From Acholoe squamosa (Eukaryota; Annelida; Polychaeta; Phyllodocida; Polynoidae), in NCBI GenBank assembly GCA_949317995.1, contig OX439039.1, positions 53,992,785 to 54,056,784 on the forward strand: DNA of 64,000 bases, in the 5' to 3' direction. A program made the position numbers and the translations under genes. Below the pieces are notes generated by a model. That model had not been told where the DNA came from. It made no database searches and worked only from the letters and a program-made list of their open reading frames with translations. Of this stretch, positions 23,251 through 33,514 are shown piece by piece (position 1 is the stretch's first letter; each line of letters starts with the position of its first letter).

Positions 23251-23574
23251 AAAGTTTTTCCCTCGCAGGCCATTCGGTCCTGCAGATCTTAGCATCCGCA
23301 GGCCCGGATTGATTTTTGCAGGACTGAATACCTCAAGATTATTTTTGATGAGAAATGAATAATAAAAAAACAGAATTAAATAACTATTTTAACAATTTCA
23401 AAATTTAACTAAAAGTAGCCCGATTTGCATGCCGTAAAAACAAAATGTAGCCCTTGTCCTTTGATTGGAAGAAGTCTGTATAAAAGGGATTCTAAGTAGA
23501 TGAGATTGTATAAATGTTGTATAAAGAAACTCTGACTTTAAAATCAGAAATCTGATGGTTTCTGGGGACCTGAC

Positions 23575-24160
23575 CCATATATCTCAGCCCAAGTTCTCTA
23601 CTTACAGACATGCACTATGTGGCCATGTCCTCAGTTTGCCAACTCACATTGTGTAGAGTGTATCTAAGACAAAGTCCTCTATTTGCCTAAACACACAGTG
23701 TGGCCATGTTCTCAGTTTGCCTACACACATTGTGTGGAGTGTATCTAAGACAACCCACTTAAAAAAAAAATGTTATTTAACGTCAAAAAAAATGTTTTAA
23801 TGTTTTAAAACGTTTTTCCATGATAAGGAACCATAGGGAAACATTCTGAAACATTTTGCAACGTTTTTTTGTTGACTGGGCATGTCCTCTATTTGCCTAC
23901 ACACACCATGTTCTATATTAGCTACAACTGTCCCCAATTTGCCTAACCACACTGTATGGAATACATCTAAGTCCACATCCTCTATTTGCAAACATGTGCT
24001 GTGTCATCATGTCCAAAGTTCCATACCTAATTCCAAGCACCCAGTTTAACTACACCTTTTTGCAATTGTCCATACCATAGACAAAGTCATCTAGCCCTCA
24101 TTTTGCATACACACACTGTGTGGGCAAGTCCCCACTTTGTAAACACACAGCCTACCTGAA
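23575..24160. repeat. GTCCTC-type degenerate tandem repeat, part 2
   Basis: Continues the array above, with units around GTCCTCAGTTTGCC and ACACACTGTGTGG. It is interrupted by an A/T-rich insertion at 23752-23882. Confidence 0.65.
23752..23882. mobile_element. A/T-rich MITE-like insertion in the repeat array
   Basis: It starts CCCACTTAAAAAAA, ends TTTTGTTGACTGGGCA and contains inverted AACGTTTT motifs. It interrupts the GTCCTC array, whose unit resumes at about 23882. Confidence 0.45.
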
Positions 24161-24164
24161 GTAA

Positions 24165-24483
24165 AAACCTTTTTTTACATTAAAAAAGAAGTTTTTATTT
24201 TGTTCCTAAGTTTGCCAAATGTTTGTTTTTAAACATCAATGTAATGTCAAAACATGTACAGAAGAAAATGCTATTTTAACATTCTATAAAAACGTTTATA
24301 TTTCAAGGTCAAAAAACATTTCTTAACATAGAAGAAACTAAACTTATAAAAGTTTTTATTTGGATGATAAAACAAACATCTTTATTTGTTGATAATTGGT
24401 CGGAAAAAAACATATTTTTTAATTTTAAAACAAAACAAAAAAAATGTTTGCAAACGTTGAAAATAAATTTTTTGCCAAGTGGG
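24165..24483. mobile_element. A/T-rich MITE-like insertion, second copy
   Basis: It begins near CCTGAAGTAAAAACC and ends TTTTTTGCCAAGTGGGA, with AAACGTT and AACATTTT motifs in both orientations. Its last part (from about 24366) is repeated at 27630. Confidence 0.4.
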
Positions 24484-24590
24484 AGGTTTGATTAAGGAAA
24501 GTCCTCAGTTTGCCTGCACACAGATTCAATGTCTGGTTTCAATTTGTGACACATTTTTATTACAAATACACTTGATTAGTCCTTAAGAGG
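24366..24590. repeat. Duplicated segment, copy 1
   Basis: Matches 27630-27840 in the same orientation, including ATAAAACAAACATCTTTATT, the GAGGTTTGATTAAGGAA junction and a GCACACAGATTCAATGTCTG block. Confidence 0.75.
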
Positions 24591-24799
24591 TCAAAAATGG
24601 CAATTATGGAAATCAGTGAATACACCCAGATTACTAGAGGAACTGGGGACACACAGACCTCTCAGTGTGTAAAACAAATTGGGGACTTTTACACACAGGT
24701 TAAAATATTAAATATTTTGTGCTGATTTTTCACACACAGCACAAGTCTCTTAAGGTCAAATTGGGGACATTTTGTTGATACACTAGAAATCATTAGAGT

Positions 24800-24915
24800 A
24801 TCTCATAAGGACTCATTCGGTAACTGTGTGTGTCTGTGTACCTCATAAAGACACAATGTAACTGTGTGTGAACCTCGTAAAAACACTCTGTGTAACTGTG
24901 TGTACCTCATAAAGC
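24800..24915. repeat. Short tandem repeat TAACTGTGTG...CTCATAAAG
   Basis: Three imperfect units of 34-38 bp starting at about 24821, 24859 and 24893. Confidence 0.65.
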
Positions 24916-25109
24916 TAACATCTGGGGGACACTGCACAACATTATACTGTAGCTCCTATGACTAGGATAATCATCAGGAGAGACCCACTACTGGTCAGTA
25001 TAATCAGCCCCTAATATGTAAAAATTTTTAGCTACATGTATCCCACAGGGTTCTCCAGTTTAAATAGTCACACTATGTTGTAGTCTTGAATAGACAACTC
25101 TGAAATAAT

Positions 25110-25779
25110 TGTCAATGGACCATTCTGGGTATTATTATTATTTTTCATATTTACTAAATTCTTCGCCATATAAAGCCTAAGCTCTGCCCATGATCTACAC
25201 TCAATAATCTCCTGTATTCCCCAACAGGAACCAGGATCCATTAGTCATCACAAACACACTTCCTCCATGACACTCTGTGACATAAGGTACATGGATGTAA
25301 TAACATTCCAAGCTTATCTACATCCACACAGTCCAACTGGAGGAAGTGTGATCCACCTGTGGTGCCATATTTGGAATGAGAGGATATTTCACAATCTCCT
25401 CTCAATTCTCATTAACATAATCTACCCACAGGTGGCACTCTCTCTTTATGACATGTGTCACTATTCTATTGAGCCACATACATGTACAGAACATTTCACA
25501 ACACTGTGAGCTGCTCAAGCCCTTAGTATAAAAGGCAGCTTGAGCAGCTCCCAATCAATCTATTCTAAGATCATCTCTCCCAATTTACACCTTACACCTA
25601 TACCTAGAACCTACGACAGGTTGAGCTATAGGATCGGAGGCAGAGCTTAGATATTGGCGAGTGTTATCATTGTTACCACCTTTATGAAACACTCATGTCA
25701 GCTACGCAATAAAAGGATCAAATGAACTTCTCTGGATTCCGTGTACATTCACTTCACCACTTGTAACCGTCCGTTGACA
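25110..25779 (+). repeat. Solo LTR of the env-bearing Ty3/gypsy family
   Basis: 670 bp starting TGTCAATGGACC and ending CCGTTGACA, flanked by a perfect 4-bp target duplication TAAT (25106-25109 and 25780-25783). It is a plus-strand copy of the LTRs at 29127-29776 and 45215-45863, roughly 10% different from them and in the opposite orientation. No internal sequence is attached, so it arose by recombination between the two LTRs of an older insertion. The core promoter is well preserved: a TATA box (GTATAAAAGG, about 25526-25535) lies in the loop of a 13-bp inverted repeat (25508-25520 / 25538-25550). An AATAAA polyadenylation signal lies near 25709. Confidence 0.9.
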
Positions 25780-25783
25780 TAAT

Positions 25784-26880
25784 AGTATGTCCTGCTCTAG
25801 GGCACAGGCGCAGCACTTAAACAGTCATAACCCTTCTTTGAAAAGCCTCAGCATGCTAATCATTCTGAATTTAGTATGTGTGGCCACTAAAGTGAAAGGG
25901 TTAATTGTGTCTTTTTCTTCCCTTTTCTGAGTAAAGGCTAGATAATCATTACATAAATGTTGAGATACTGAAAGTGAAAGATGAATAGCCAGGTCAATAT
26001 AGAGGTGCAGTAAACATAGTCATGTCATATACTTAACTACAACCTAGTACTTTCGATATCTGTTTGGCACATTAAATTTGTCTGAAAACAGACAATCATC
26101 TCTTAATTGTGTCTTTTTTTCCTTTTCTAAAAGCTAGATGATCATCCCATAAATGAAAGTGAAAGATGAACAGCCAAAGAGATATTGAAAGTATAGTCTG
26201 GAAATTAACCCCGGGTAAATAACCTGTATAGAACGATACCTAATCTACTGTGTGATACCATTCTTGACTATAGCCGGGGCTCCACTACGCGGTACGGAGC
26301 GGCAGTGTGACAGGCACACCAAAAGCCATTGTTCTCAGAGACACATGTAAACAAAACCAACAAAGGTATACCTGTGCCGCCTGGCATGCTGCTGCCCCAT
26401 GCCGCCTATTGGAGCTTGGGCTTATGTTTTGATTGTGGACATTTCCCTAGTTTTTTTGGCTTTGAGATGGATGCAACCCATTTCTTTCAACTATTCTCCA
26501 CCTTGTTTTTCTTAATACACTGAACAAAGTAGAAGCCATTGCCTACCAAATCATCACCTGATATCTAAAGTGTTAGAATTGGTGCTTTGGCTTGATATGG
26601 TCGGAGGGTAAGAATCGGTTCAACAGGGGCACATTGTCATGTCATCTACTGAACATGCAGCACATTTGATACACTTATCTAAGCTAGAGCTAACGCTATA
26701 ACACTATGGGAGTGGTCTTTTGAGAGGGGTGTTGCAGATACTAAATTGGTCCAAATTCTGAAGGCATTGAGTTACAGTTGCAGGGAAACTAGTATTCTTA
26801 TGCCAGGTCTTGCTTTCATAGATCCTCATCGGTCTGTCTCTTCACCATAGCAGGTGAATTTAGCAAAAGTCATGGCTTAC
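25784..26880. other. Intergenic, nothing recognised
   Basis: Two similar stretches with TTAATTGTGTCTTTTT (about 25900 and 26103) hint at an old local duplication; no gene seen. Confidence 0.35.
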
Positions 26881-26894
26881 ATACTTTTTTCCAA

Positions 26895-27006
26895 GAGTCT
26901 TCTGAGATTCTTCCAGTTTCTTCTGGAAGAAACCATACCAAATAGGTTTCTTCCAGGTGATTTTAACTGTTCAGGAAGGAATACCTTCCATCCGGGAAGA
27001 AATCCA
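26895..27006. repeat. GGAAGAA-motif hairpin cluster
   Basis: CTGGAAGAAACC (26923-26934) pairs with GGTTTCTTCCAG (26945-26956) across a 10-nt loop. Further TTCTTCCAG, GGAAGGAATACCTTCC and GGGAAGAA motifs surround it. It is probably a small foldback element. Confidence 0.45.
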
Positions 27007-27153
27007 GCCCTGAATGAGTGTAATACTATAAAGGTATCGAAAAGGGTATCTCTACTTTGAATCAACTTAAAGTTCCGAAAGTGCATTTCTCAGGTCATTG
27101 GAACTATTTATGCTAGTAAGAATTTTGTATGTGGCAGCCATTTTGAATTAATT

Positions 27154-27405
27154 TTGTGTTATGCCCTGTCTAATGAGATGAGATTATTCCAATGCCTTTT
27201 GGTGCTGGTAACATTCATTATGCAAGGGATGCACTATTCAAGGTTCATATATGAAATGCCTGATGATATCAGAGAAGGCTTCATGAGGAGGCAGCATACT
27301 ATGCATCACAGTGCCTATATATCTAATAGCATATGGAGTGACATGGCTGTAGATGGCACATTGGTACAGACTAGAAGGGATAAGTGGTGCTACTCCGAAA
27401 CCTAG
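27154..27405 (+). pseudogene. Unassigned coding-like remnant
   Basis: 83 open codons. After residue 28 the order HYSRF...FMRRQHTM...SDMAVDGTLVQTRRDK recalls a motif (Tyr-Ala-Arg, later D..IEQ..-R.-K) common in large, repeated hypothetical proteins of marine invertebrates. The resemblance is from memory and is weak. No flanking exon or splice site was identified. Confidence 0.25.
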
Positions 27406-27629
27406 GGAATATCTGAAACAAAACAACTTCAGAAATTCAGCATAAACAAGAGATAATACCAAGAATCAAATCATACTCAAAAGACAAACATATGCTACAA
27501 GACAAGCTTGAATCAACCCTTTTAACATTAATCATTATGATGGCCTCGCAGTCCCTCTCTCAGACCATCTTAAACCAGGACGGTCCTACAATACATCACA
27601 CATCCTGTGGGGTTGTGTGTTTCGTGACT

Positions 27630-27840
27630 TGATAAAACAAACATCTTTATTTGTTGAAAATTGGTCGAAAAAAAAAACACATTTAAAAACATTTTTTAAT
27701 TCCTAACAAAACCTAAAAAAATTGTTTGCAAATGTGGGAGGTTTGATTAAGGAATGTCCTCAGTTTGCCTGCACACAGATTCAATGTCTGGTTCCAATTT
27801 GTGACACATTTTTATTACAAATACACTTGATTCGTGTTAA
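27630..27840. repeat. Duplicated segment, copy 2
   Basis: Same orientation as 24366-24590, with similar A/T-rich left part and GTCCTCAGTTTGCCTGCACA right part. Confidence 0.75.
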
Positions 27841-27917
27841 GAGACGTCCCCGGATCGCAAGATATCCCCAGTTTGTATGTGTGTGTTCCCATGAATGTCC
27901 CCAATTTGCTGGTTACA

Positions 27918-28130
27918 CCAACTCACACACACACACACACACATGCACGCACATGATGTGTTCTTCAAATAACAGATTCTTTGAATTCGGGCAGAGTCAC
28001 CTCGGGGAATATAATGCTAAATTATCACATACTCATTGACATTTGCTCATGTATGTCATTAGTTTAGTTACATGTTTATCATATACCATATTTACTCGTT
28101 TTAGTGTAATAAAACTCCACTTTCGACCAT
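27918..28130. repeat. CA-microsatellite-linked dispersed repeat, copy 1
   Basis: A CA tract (27918-27940) is followed by about 185 bp, starting CATGATGTGTTCTTCAAATA, that matches 46980-47150. Confidence 0.75.
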
Positions 28131-29126
28131 TCAATTTTGATTCCTCGTAATGTATCATTTAAGGCATGCCTTCTTTAGTTTTACAGCTTCTTTATTAATT
28201 CAAAGTATTGTTTTCTGCACATGCAACCACTTCATTCTACAAATGAAGTTTTTGTTTAATTCATTTGTCAACGAGAGGAAAGCTATAAAATCTCTTCTAA
28301 CACTGGAAAGTAAAGAGGCCAGCAAATTGCTACTGGTTTCTTATACATTGTCTTCTCTGCCTCGATCTCCACAGCAGTATGTTACCGATGGGAAGGCTGA
28401 TGTCATCGTTCTGATAAAAACATAACCAAGAAAAGGTGTAAAAAAAATTGTCTAAAGGTATAGAATTGTACTTTAACATTGCAACGTTGATAAGCTTCAT
28501 GGGATACCAGCACAATGCAAAAACTAGACGTATGATCACTACTAAATTTATTCACCAACCTTTTTAGTCATTTTCATCCTATTGAAGTGTCCCCAAACAC
28601 CCTGCCTACTACAACTCTTAGTCCAATCCTAGGCTAGGTATCACCTTTTCTTTGTGTCTTCCTCTATTCATGTACACGTCACCATTATGCAGGTATCGGG
28701 CATTCAAGCAACTTAAGGCCAACTTATAACCTGCTTCAGGCATAAAAATCAGTGCCTTTAAAGGAGGCACTATACTCTCAGTAACAACCTTCAAATCAGC
28801 CAATTGCATGCAGTCAGAGTGTGTGAAACAGAACTATTAATGTATTTGCACCATGATTGCTTCCTGTGGACCATGTTAAGAGATCGCCTTGCAGAAAAGC
28901 AAGAAAGAGCATTTCCTACACTACAAAAAAGGTGTTTAAAGATACACACCAAATTTTCTCAACACCAACATTTAAATGAAGTGACTGGCCATTGATTGAA
29001 ATATTTATTGAGTGAGGTACATTGGATTAAGCACCTGCAGACACTGTCACCAAAATAATAAACCGATGATCATAAACAATGATTTAAAGAGGCCTGAAAG
29101 TTTGAAATTGACATTAATAGAACAGC
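28131..29126. other. Left flank of the large LTR element
   Basis: Short open frames only; no recognised gene. Confidence 0.4.
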
Positions 29127-29776
29127 AGACGGACGGTTACAAGTGGTGAAGTGAATGTACACGGAATCCAGAGAAGTTCATTTGATCCTTTTATTGCATA
29201 GCTGACATGAGTGTTTCATAAAGGTGGTAACAATGATAACACTCGCCAATATCTAAGCTCTGCCTCCGATCCTATAGCTCAACCTGTCGTAGGTTCTAGG
29301 TATAGGTGTAAGGTGTAAATTGGGAGAGATGTTGGGAGCTGCTCAAGCTGCCTTTTATATTAAGGGTTTGAGCAGCTCACAGTATTGTGAAATATTCTAT
29401 GTATACACGTGGCTCAATAAAATAGAGACACGTGTCATAGGGAGAGATTGCCACCTGTGGGTTAATCATGTTAATGAGGATTGAGAGGAGATTGTGAAAT
29501 ATCCTCTCATTCCAAATATGGCACCACAGGTGGATCCCACATCCTCCAGCGGGGCTGTGTGGGTTTAGATATGATTGGAATGTTATTACATCCGTGTACC
29601 TTATGTCACAGAGTCTCATTGAGGAAGTGGGTTCGTGATAACTTATGGATCCTGGTTCCTGTTGGGGAATACAGGAGGTTGTTGAGTGTGGATCGTGAGC
29701 AGAGCTTAGGTTTTATATTGGGAAGAAATTAGTAAATATGAAAAATAATAATAATACCCAGAATGGTCCATTGACA
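29127..29776 (-). repeat. 3' LTR of the env-bearing element
   Basis: About 650 bp matching 45215-45863 almost base for base. The internal edge (minus strand) begins TGTCAATGGACC. The outer edge is slightly eroded. It carries the same hairpin-enclosed TATA box and AATAAA signal as the solo LTR. Confidence 0.9.
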
Positions 29777-29791
29777 AATCCCCACATTCCT
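29777..29791 (-). promoter_or_regulatory. Polypurine tract
   Basis: On the minus strand GGAATGTGGGGATT abuts the TGTCAATGG start of the 3' LTR. This position is where plus-strand DNA synthesis would be primed. Confidence 0.6.
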
Positions 29792-30721
29792 ACTCGTCTC
29801 TGCACGAGTGTAGAGGGAGAAAAAAAAATGAGTAGAAAAATAAGGCTTTTGCCAAGTCCATTGACAATTATGGGTATTATGATACAAATGCCGGGTTTTT
29901 GTGAAAACCTGATGAGTTTGACATTATATGTGGTAAAAAAAAAAGGTTCCTTTATGGAATTGCAAAAATAAGGTTTTTGTGTGGATCAAGTGACTTAATG
30001 TATATTTACAGGTTTTAAATGCAGGGATTTGTACCACGCCTAAAAAAAATATATATGTACCGGTTTGTTATTGTGGGAAAATGAAAATTTTCCTGGTTTG
30101 ATAACATGTTTGGTTTAATATATTAATATGCGAAGAGATATATCCAGAAGGAAAATTAACCAAGTTTGGTAATCCTTGGTACTGTAGGGTCAACAACCAA
30201 CACAAAGGTGATAAGTGTTTGGCTCCACACTACCAAGGTTCACAACCGAACCTGTGCAGGGTTTGTTTACAGTTAGATACGGGGTATGAGTCGAGGTGGT
30301 ATTCGGTGTTTTGACAGGAACATGGTAATTTCCACGAAGACATATGTAAATGGGATATATAGAACTTATTGCTGTAGATAACTAATTTGACTAAAACTCA
30401 TAAATACATGTCATAGCTGAGTTTGAAAAACAGTGGTGAAGGTGATGAACTTCATAGCGCCTAGAGAGGTAAACCGGAAGGCCATTTGGTTTGTGTCTCA
30501 TAAGGTTCATCAAAGAAAAATCTTAAACTAATATATACATTGGCCTAAGGAAAAACAGGTTTTAAAGAATCCAGTGAAAGGAGTTCGACATGCAATAAAA
30601 AAATTTTTTTACATTTTCAGAGAACAAGTGATACGTATAGGCATGGGGGGGCTTTTTACAATCGTGTCTCAGCGATTTGGATTTAAAACATGGTTGTACA
30701 ATAATTGGTTCTGTGAAATGT
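29792..30721 (-). other. Non-coding 3' region of the env-bearing element
   Basis: AT-rich with several A tracts. Around 29858-29880 a short echo of the LTR start (TCCATTGACAATTATGGGTA) suggests an old local duplication. No open frame of note. Confidence 0.5.
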
Positions 30722-31456
30722 CTATTTATGTGTTCTGAAATGTCGATGTGGGTGTATACTGTTGGGAGGTAGGTTTTGATGTTCTTTGATGTTGAAATTT
30801 TTGAACCTGCCCTCAGCTTTACAATGAGTTTTGGATCTGATGGGCCTGAATTTTGAGATTGTAATGTCAGAAAAGTCCAAGTACACTGATGCTAAATCAC
30901 CAGCTGTGGCCACATCTGAACCGTCGTCTGAGGTGGATTCAGACTCTGCAGTGGTGGTCGGTTCAACTGGCATGGGCCTCCACATGGTTCTGGGTGTAGG
31001 TCCTTGCCCGTTGCCGCTTGGTTTAAGTTTGTCATCATAAGCACAAGGGCATAGGAACCCATTTGGTTGATGGTAACATGGTATACACAGTCTGGCAGCA
31101 GATACCTGCCCACTGATGTGGCGGCAGTAGGTGTTGTTGTGCTTGTAGGTTGGCGGCATGGGTGTGCCAGGCCTACAGGCTGCCGACACATAGGTTCCCC
31201 TGGGTGTTAGAGGGGGCTTGCTAACTGGCTCCCTCCACTGGCTGGTGGAGGTTGCTGCTGGGGCTCGGGGTCTGCGGCTGGTGGCGTTAGATCTTGTTTG
31301 TCCTCTTCCCTCCTGCTTCTTCCTTCTGTTGCCCTCTTTGACAATGATTGCCCCGGCTCGTCTGTGCACTTCGGGGCTGGAGAGCCGACGGATGGTGGGG
31401 CTGCCAGGTCTCCAGAGGAGGGGTCTGTAGGGAAGAGAGCCGTGAAAACAAACCAT
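30722..31456 (-). CDS. Element accessory ORF with basic, Cys/His-rich and acidic blocks
   Basis: 244 open codons, the most 3' ORF of the element. Residues 43-64 are strongly basic (NRRKKQEGRG, then SRRPRAP). Residues 111-138 hold a Cys/His cluster (CRH, CIPCYH, CPC) that could bind zinc. Residues 171-181 are acidic (ESESTSDDGSD). No signal peptide or membrane segment. Near its start, TTCCCTACAG on the minus strand is a good 3' splice site, so the real ORF may be a spliced exon beginning at about 31428. The layout is reminiscent of small nuclear regulatory proteins of complex retroviruses, but I see no homology and assign no function. Confidence 0.5.
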   Translation of the reverse strand: MVCFHGSLPYRPLLWRPGSPTIRRLSSPEVHRRAGAIIVKEGNRRKKQEGRGQTRSNATSRRPRAPAATSTSQWREPVSKPPLTPRGTYVSAACRPGTPMPPTYKHNNTYCRHISGQVSAARLCIPCYHQPNGFLCPCAYDDKLKPSGNGQGPTPRTMWRPMPVEPTTTAESESTSDDGSDVATAGDLASVYLDFSDITISKFRPIRSKTHCKAEGRFKNFNIKEHQNLPPNSIHPHRHFRTHK

Positions 31457-31859
31457 TAACAGAGGTATAAAATCCTGCTTGGGTCAGCTGGTGGCCTTGT
31501 CGATACAGGATAACCAATAAGTGCAATAAATTTCTGCTATTTGACACATAACATTAACTTGACAGAGCTCAATTTGATTGTAAGAATAGAACGCGGTAAG
31601 TGTAACTAAGCAAGCTCAGTTGGTTTATTTGTATTACGCTGGGTGGCGGTACCGAGCTGTTGCTTCACCGTGCCGAAACCTGATTATCCAGATAAAAATT
31701 CTGAGAAATATTTCAAACAGCGGCCTAAAGTTCCAAATATTGGTTGAAAGGTGTTGAAAAAGGGTTGAGTTTTGACATTCTAGCATAAAACTTGATATCT
31801 GATCTCTAAAGGTGATGATTGGGAATTTTTGAATTAAATTTTGAGTTTTGATGCCTGTA

Positions 31860-32290
31860 GCCTTGGCCCTATATAAGGATGGGTGCCGGTTATCTTATCA
31901 TTAGTTACGCAAGATGGATATTATACAGGGTATCCTGGACTTCCCGGATGGTCGCGCTCTGTTAATCACAGCGTTTATCAATGAGGATCGATCGTAAGTA
32001 ACTTTAAAAAGTGGCTGTGTGAATTTTTCTTTGGGATTTTGATTAAGAGAGTCGTATGTGAGTCCTTGGTAACTCAATTTTGGATTTTGTTATCTTTCAG
32101 GATTCATTCAGTCACCTATCTATTGCTGGCACTGCAGGTGAGTAAAACGTGAGTAATCCCTTTGATTATGATGCTCAGGTTATTTGCATGTGTGATGTTG
32201 TTGTTTTCAGCTAGTGTATCAAGTCAGAATGATCATGTGACCGAAACTAACCATCATTTGCATTTTACAGGCCCTTTAAAAATGGCGACG
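31860..32290 (+). other. Antisense gene-like unit inside the element (TATA, ORF start, splice sites)
   Basis: On the plus strand, opposite to the retroelement, TATATAA lies at 31870-31876. About 38 bp downstream an ATG (31914) opens a frame of 80 nt ending at a consensus donor, GTAAGTA (31994). An acceptor (TTATCTTTCAG, ending 32100) precedes a 37-nt segment (32101-32137) followed by another consensus donor, GTGAGTA. Further acceptors end at 32210 and 32270, and the next 120 bp are CpG-rich. The frame stays open across the first candidate junction. The sense strand has no long ORF here. All of this is sequence-level prediction; no product is recognised. Confidence 0.35.
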
Positions 32291-32707
32291 CCGGGTCGCG
32301 ACTGGTGCGAAAATTTTGTGCAGATGCTATAAGTGCGTCTATGGTTGTAAAACGGTTTTGCGTCGTCATTGATAAGGTTTAGTGAGGTTAAGGTGAAGCA
32401 ACGGTGAGGTATTTGCTATTTGTGGGCATGGTTTAGTCGAGATGGGGCCCTATGGGGGGGGCTCTTTGGGGGGTTTCGGGGGTTCGGCGGATAGGAGGGG
32501 GATCCCCACATCAGCGTCTCACATGGCTATCCGGTGTACTATGCAACACCTGTTTAAGGACCTGCCATCCCCACATGAGGGTGGTGGTACCGTCTAGTGT
32601 TGTAGTGTCGAGCCTGTGGGCGCCAGGGAAAGTCCATTATGGGGGAAACCTCGGGGGTGGCCGGTGGTGGTCGCTGAGGATGCTGAGCGTCCCCAACGAT
32701 CCCCACA

Positions 32708-33514
32708 TCAGCCGAAACTAACGGTCGAAAACATGAAGAACCTACCATTTACGGTGTCTCTGGCCCTCTCAGCCAGTGTAGGGTCGAATAAATACAGATC
32801 CTTGGGGGGTTGTGTTTCCCTGAACTGTAGCAGAGCCATCTCTGCCGGAGTCGTCCTGCTGGTGGAGGCTTTAGGGGCTCCCCGCCTGGGCAGGTCCCTT
32901 CTCCGTGTCATAGGTGGCACTGGGTTAAAACCGGCCGAAAGTTCATAGTCACTTGGTGTGATTTGGAAATCAGGTTGGCTTTCTTGTACAATAGCCAGGG
33001 TAACTGTGTGGGGTCTGGATCTGAGGACAATTGAGAGGGGAATGCGCCAGAGCAAAGGGCAACTGGGGTACCTCTCCAGCTTCACCGTCCTCAGTCTTCC
33101 ACCGATGATCATGCTGACCTCTGATTTCCAATGTGCATAAAGATGACGGGCTAGAGGGAAGGTTAACCTGGGTGGTGTTAGCTTGGGTGCCAAGATGGAA
33201 GCTGGCCAAAGGTTTCGTCCATAAACCATCAATCCGACTGGAAAGGCGTAGGTACACCCTCCAGAGTGGATTTTTAGCACGAATCTTTGGGTGCCGGGGG
33301 CAGGGTCCTGTCTGCCATAGGGCCAATGCCTAAGACAGCGTCTCCCTGCGGCCCTGATGAGTAACAAGATGGGGATGATGCCCAGGAAGGCGATCATGGA
33401 ATCATACCTTCCTGGCATTTGAATCCAGTCTGGTCTTGTTATGTCCTGGGGTGTGGTCCGCGTAGGCCAATTTTGGTTGGTGTTTTTTTGATCATTTCTT
33501 TTAGCTTGTTCCAA
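32708..33514 (-). CDS. Element accessory ORF, unknown
   Basis: 268 open codons between the envelope region and the last ORF. Near the start (residues 40-54) is a hydrophobic stretch, MIAFLGIIPILLLIR, that could be a membrane or signal segment. The remainder is Arg/Pro-rich with no motif I recognise. It overlaps in another frame with the end of the envelope region. Being open for over 800 bp in a region where the other strand is also GC-rich, it may be partly fortuitous. Confidence 0.45.
   Translation of the reverse strand: MEQAKRNDQKNTNQNWPTRTTPQDITRPDWIQMPGRYDSMIAFLGIIPILLLIRAAGRRCLRHWPYGRQDPAPGTQRFVLKIHSGGCTYAFPVGLMVYGRNLWPASILAPKLTPPRLTFPLARHLYAHWKSEVSMIIGGRLRTVKLERYPSCPLLWRIPLSIVLRSRPHTVTLAIVQESQPDFQITPSDYELSAGFNPVPPMTRRRDLPRRGAPKASTSRTTPAEMALLQFRETQPPKDLYLFDPTLAERARDTVNGRFFMFSTVSFG

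Noticed and set aside
25267-25509. An open frame of about 80 codons present in all three LTRs (also 29377-29619 and 45488-45706)
   Set aside because: Between the solo LTR and the others the peptide differs by about a quarter of its residues while the DNA differs by about 10%, so most changes alter amino acids. That fits neutral drift of a non-coding LTR.
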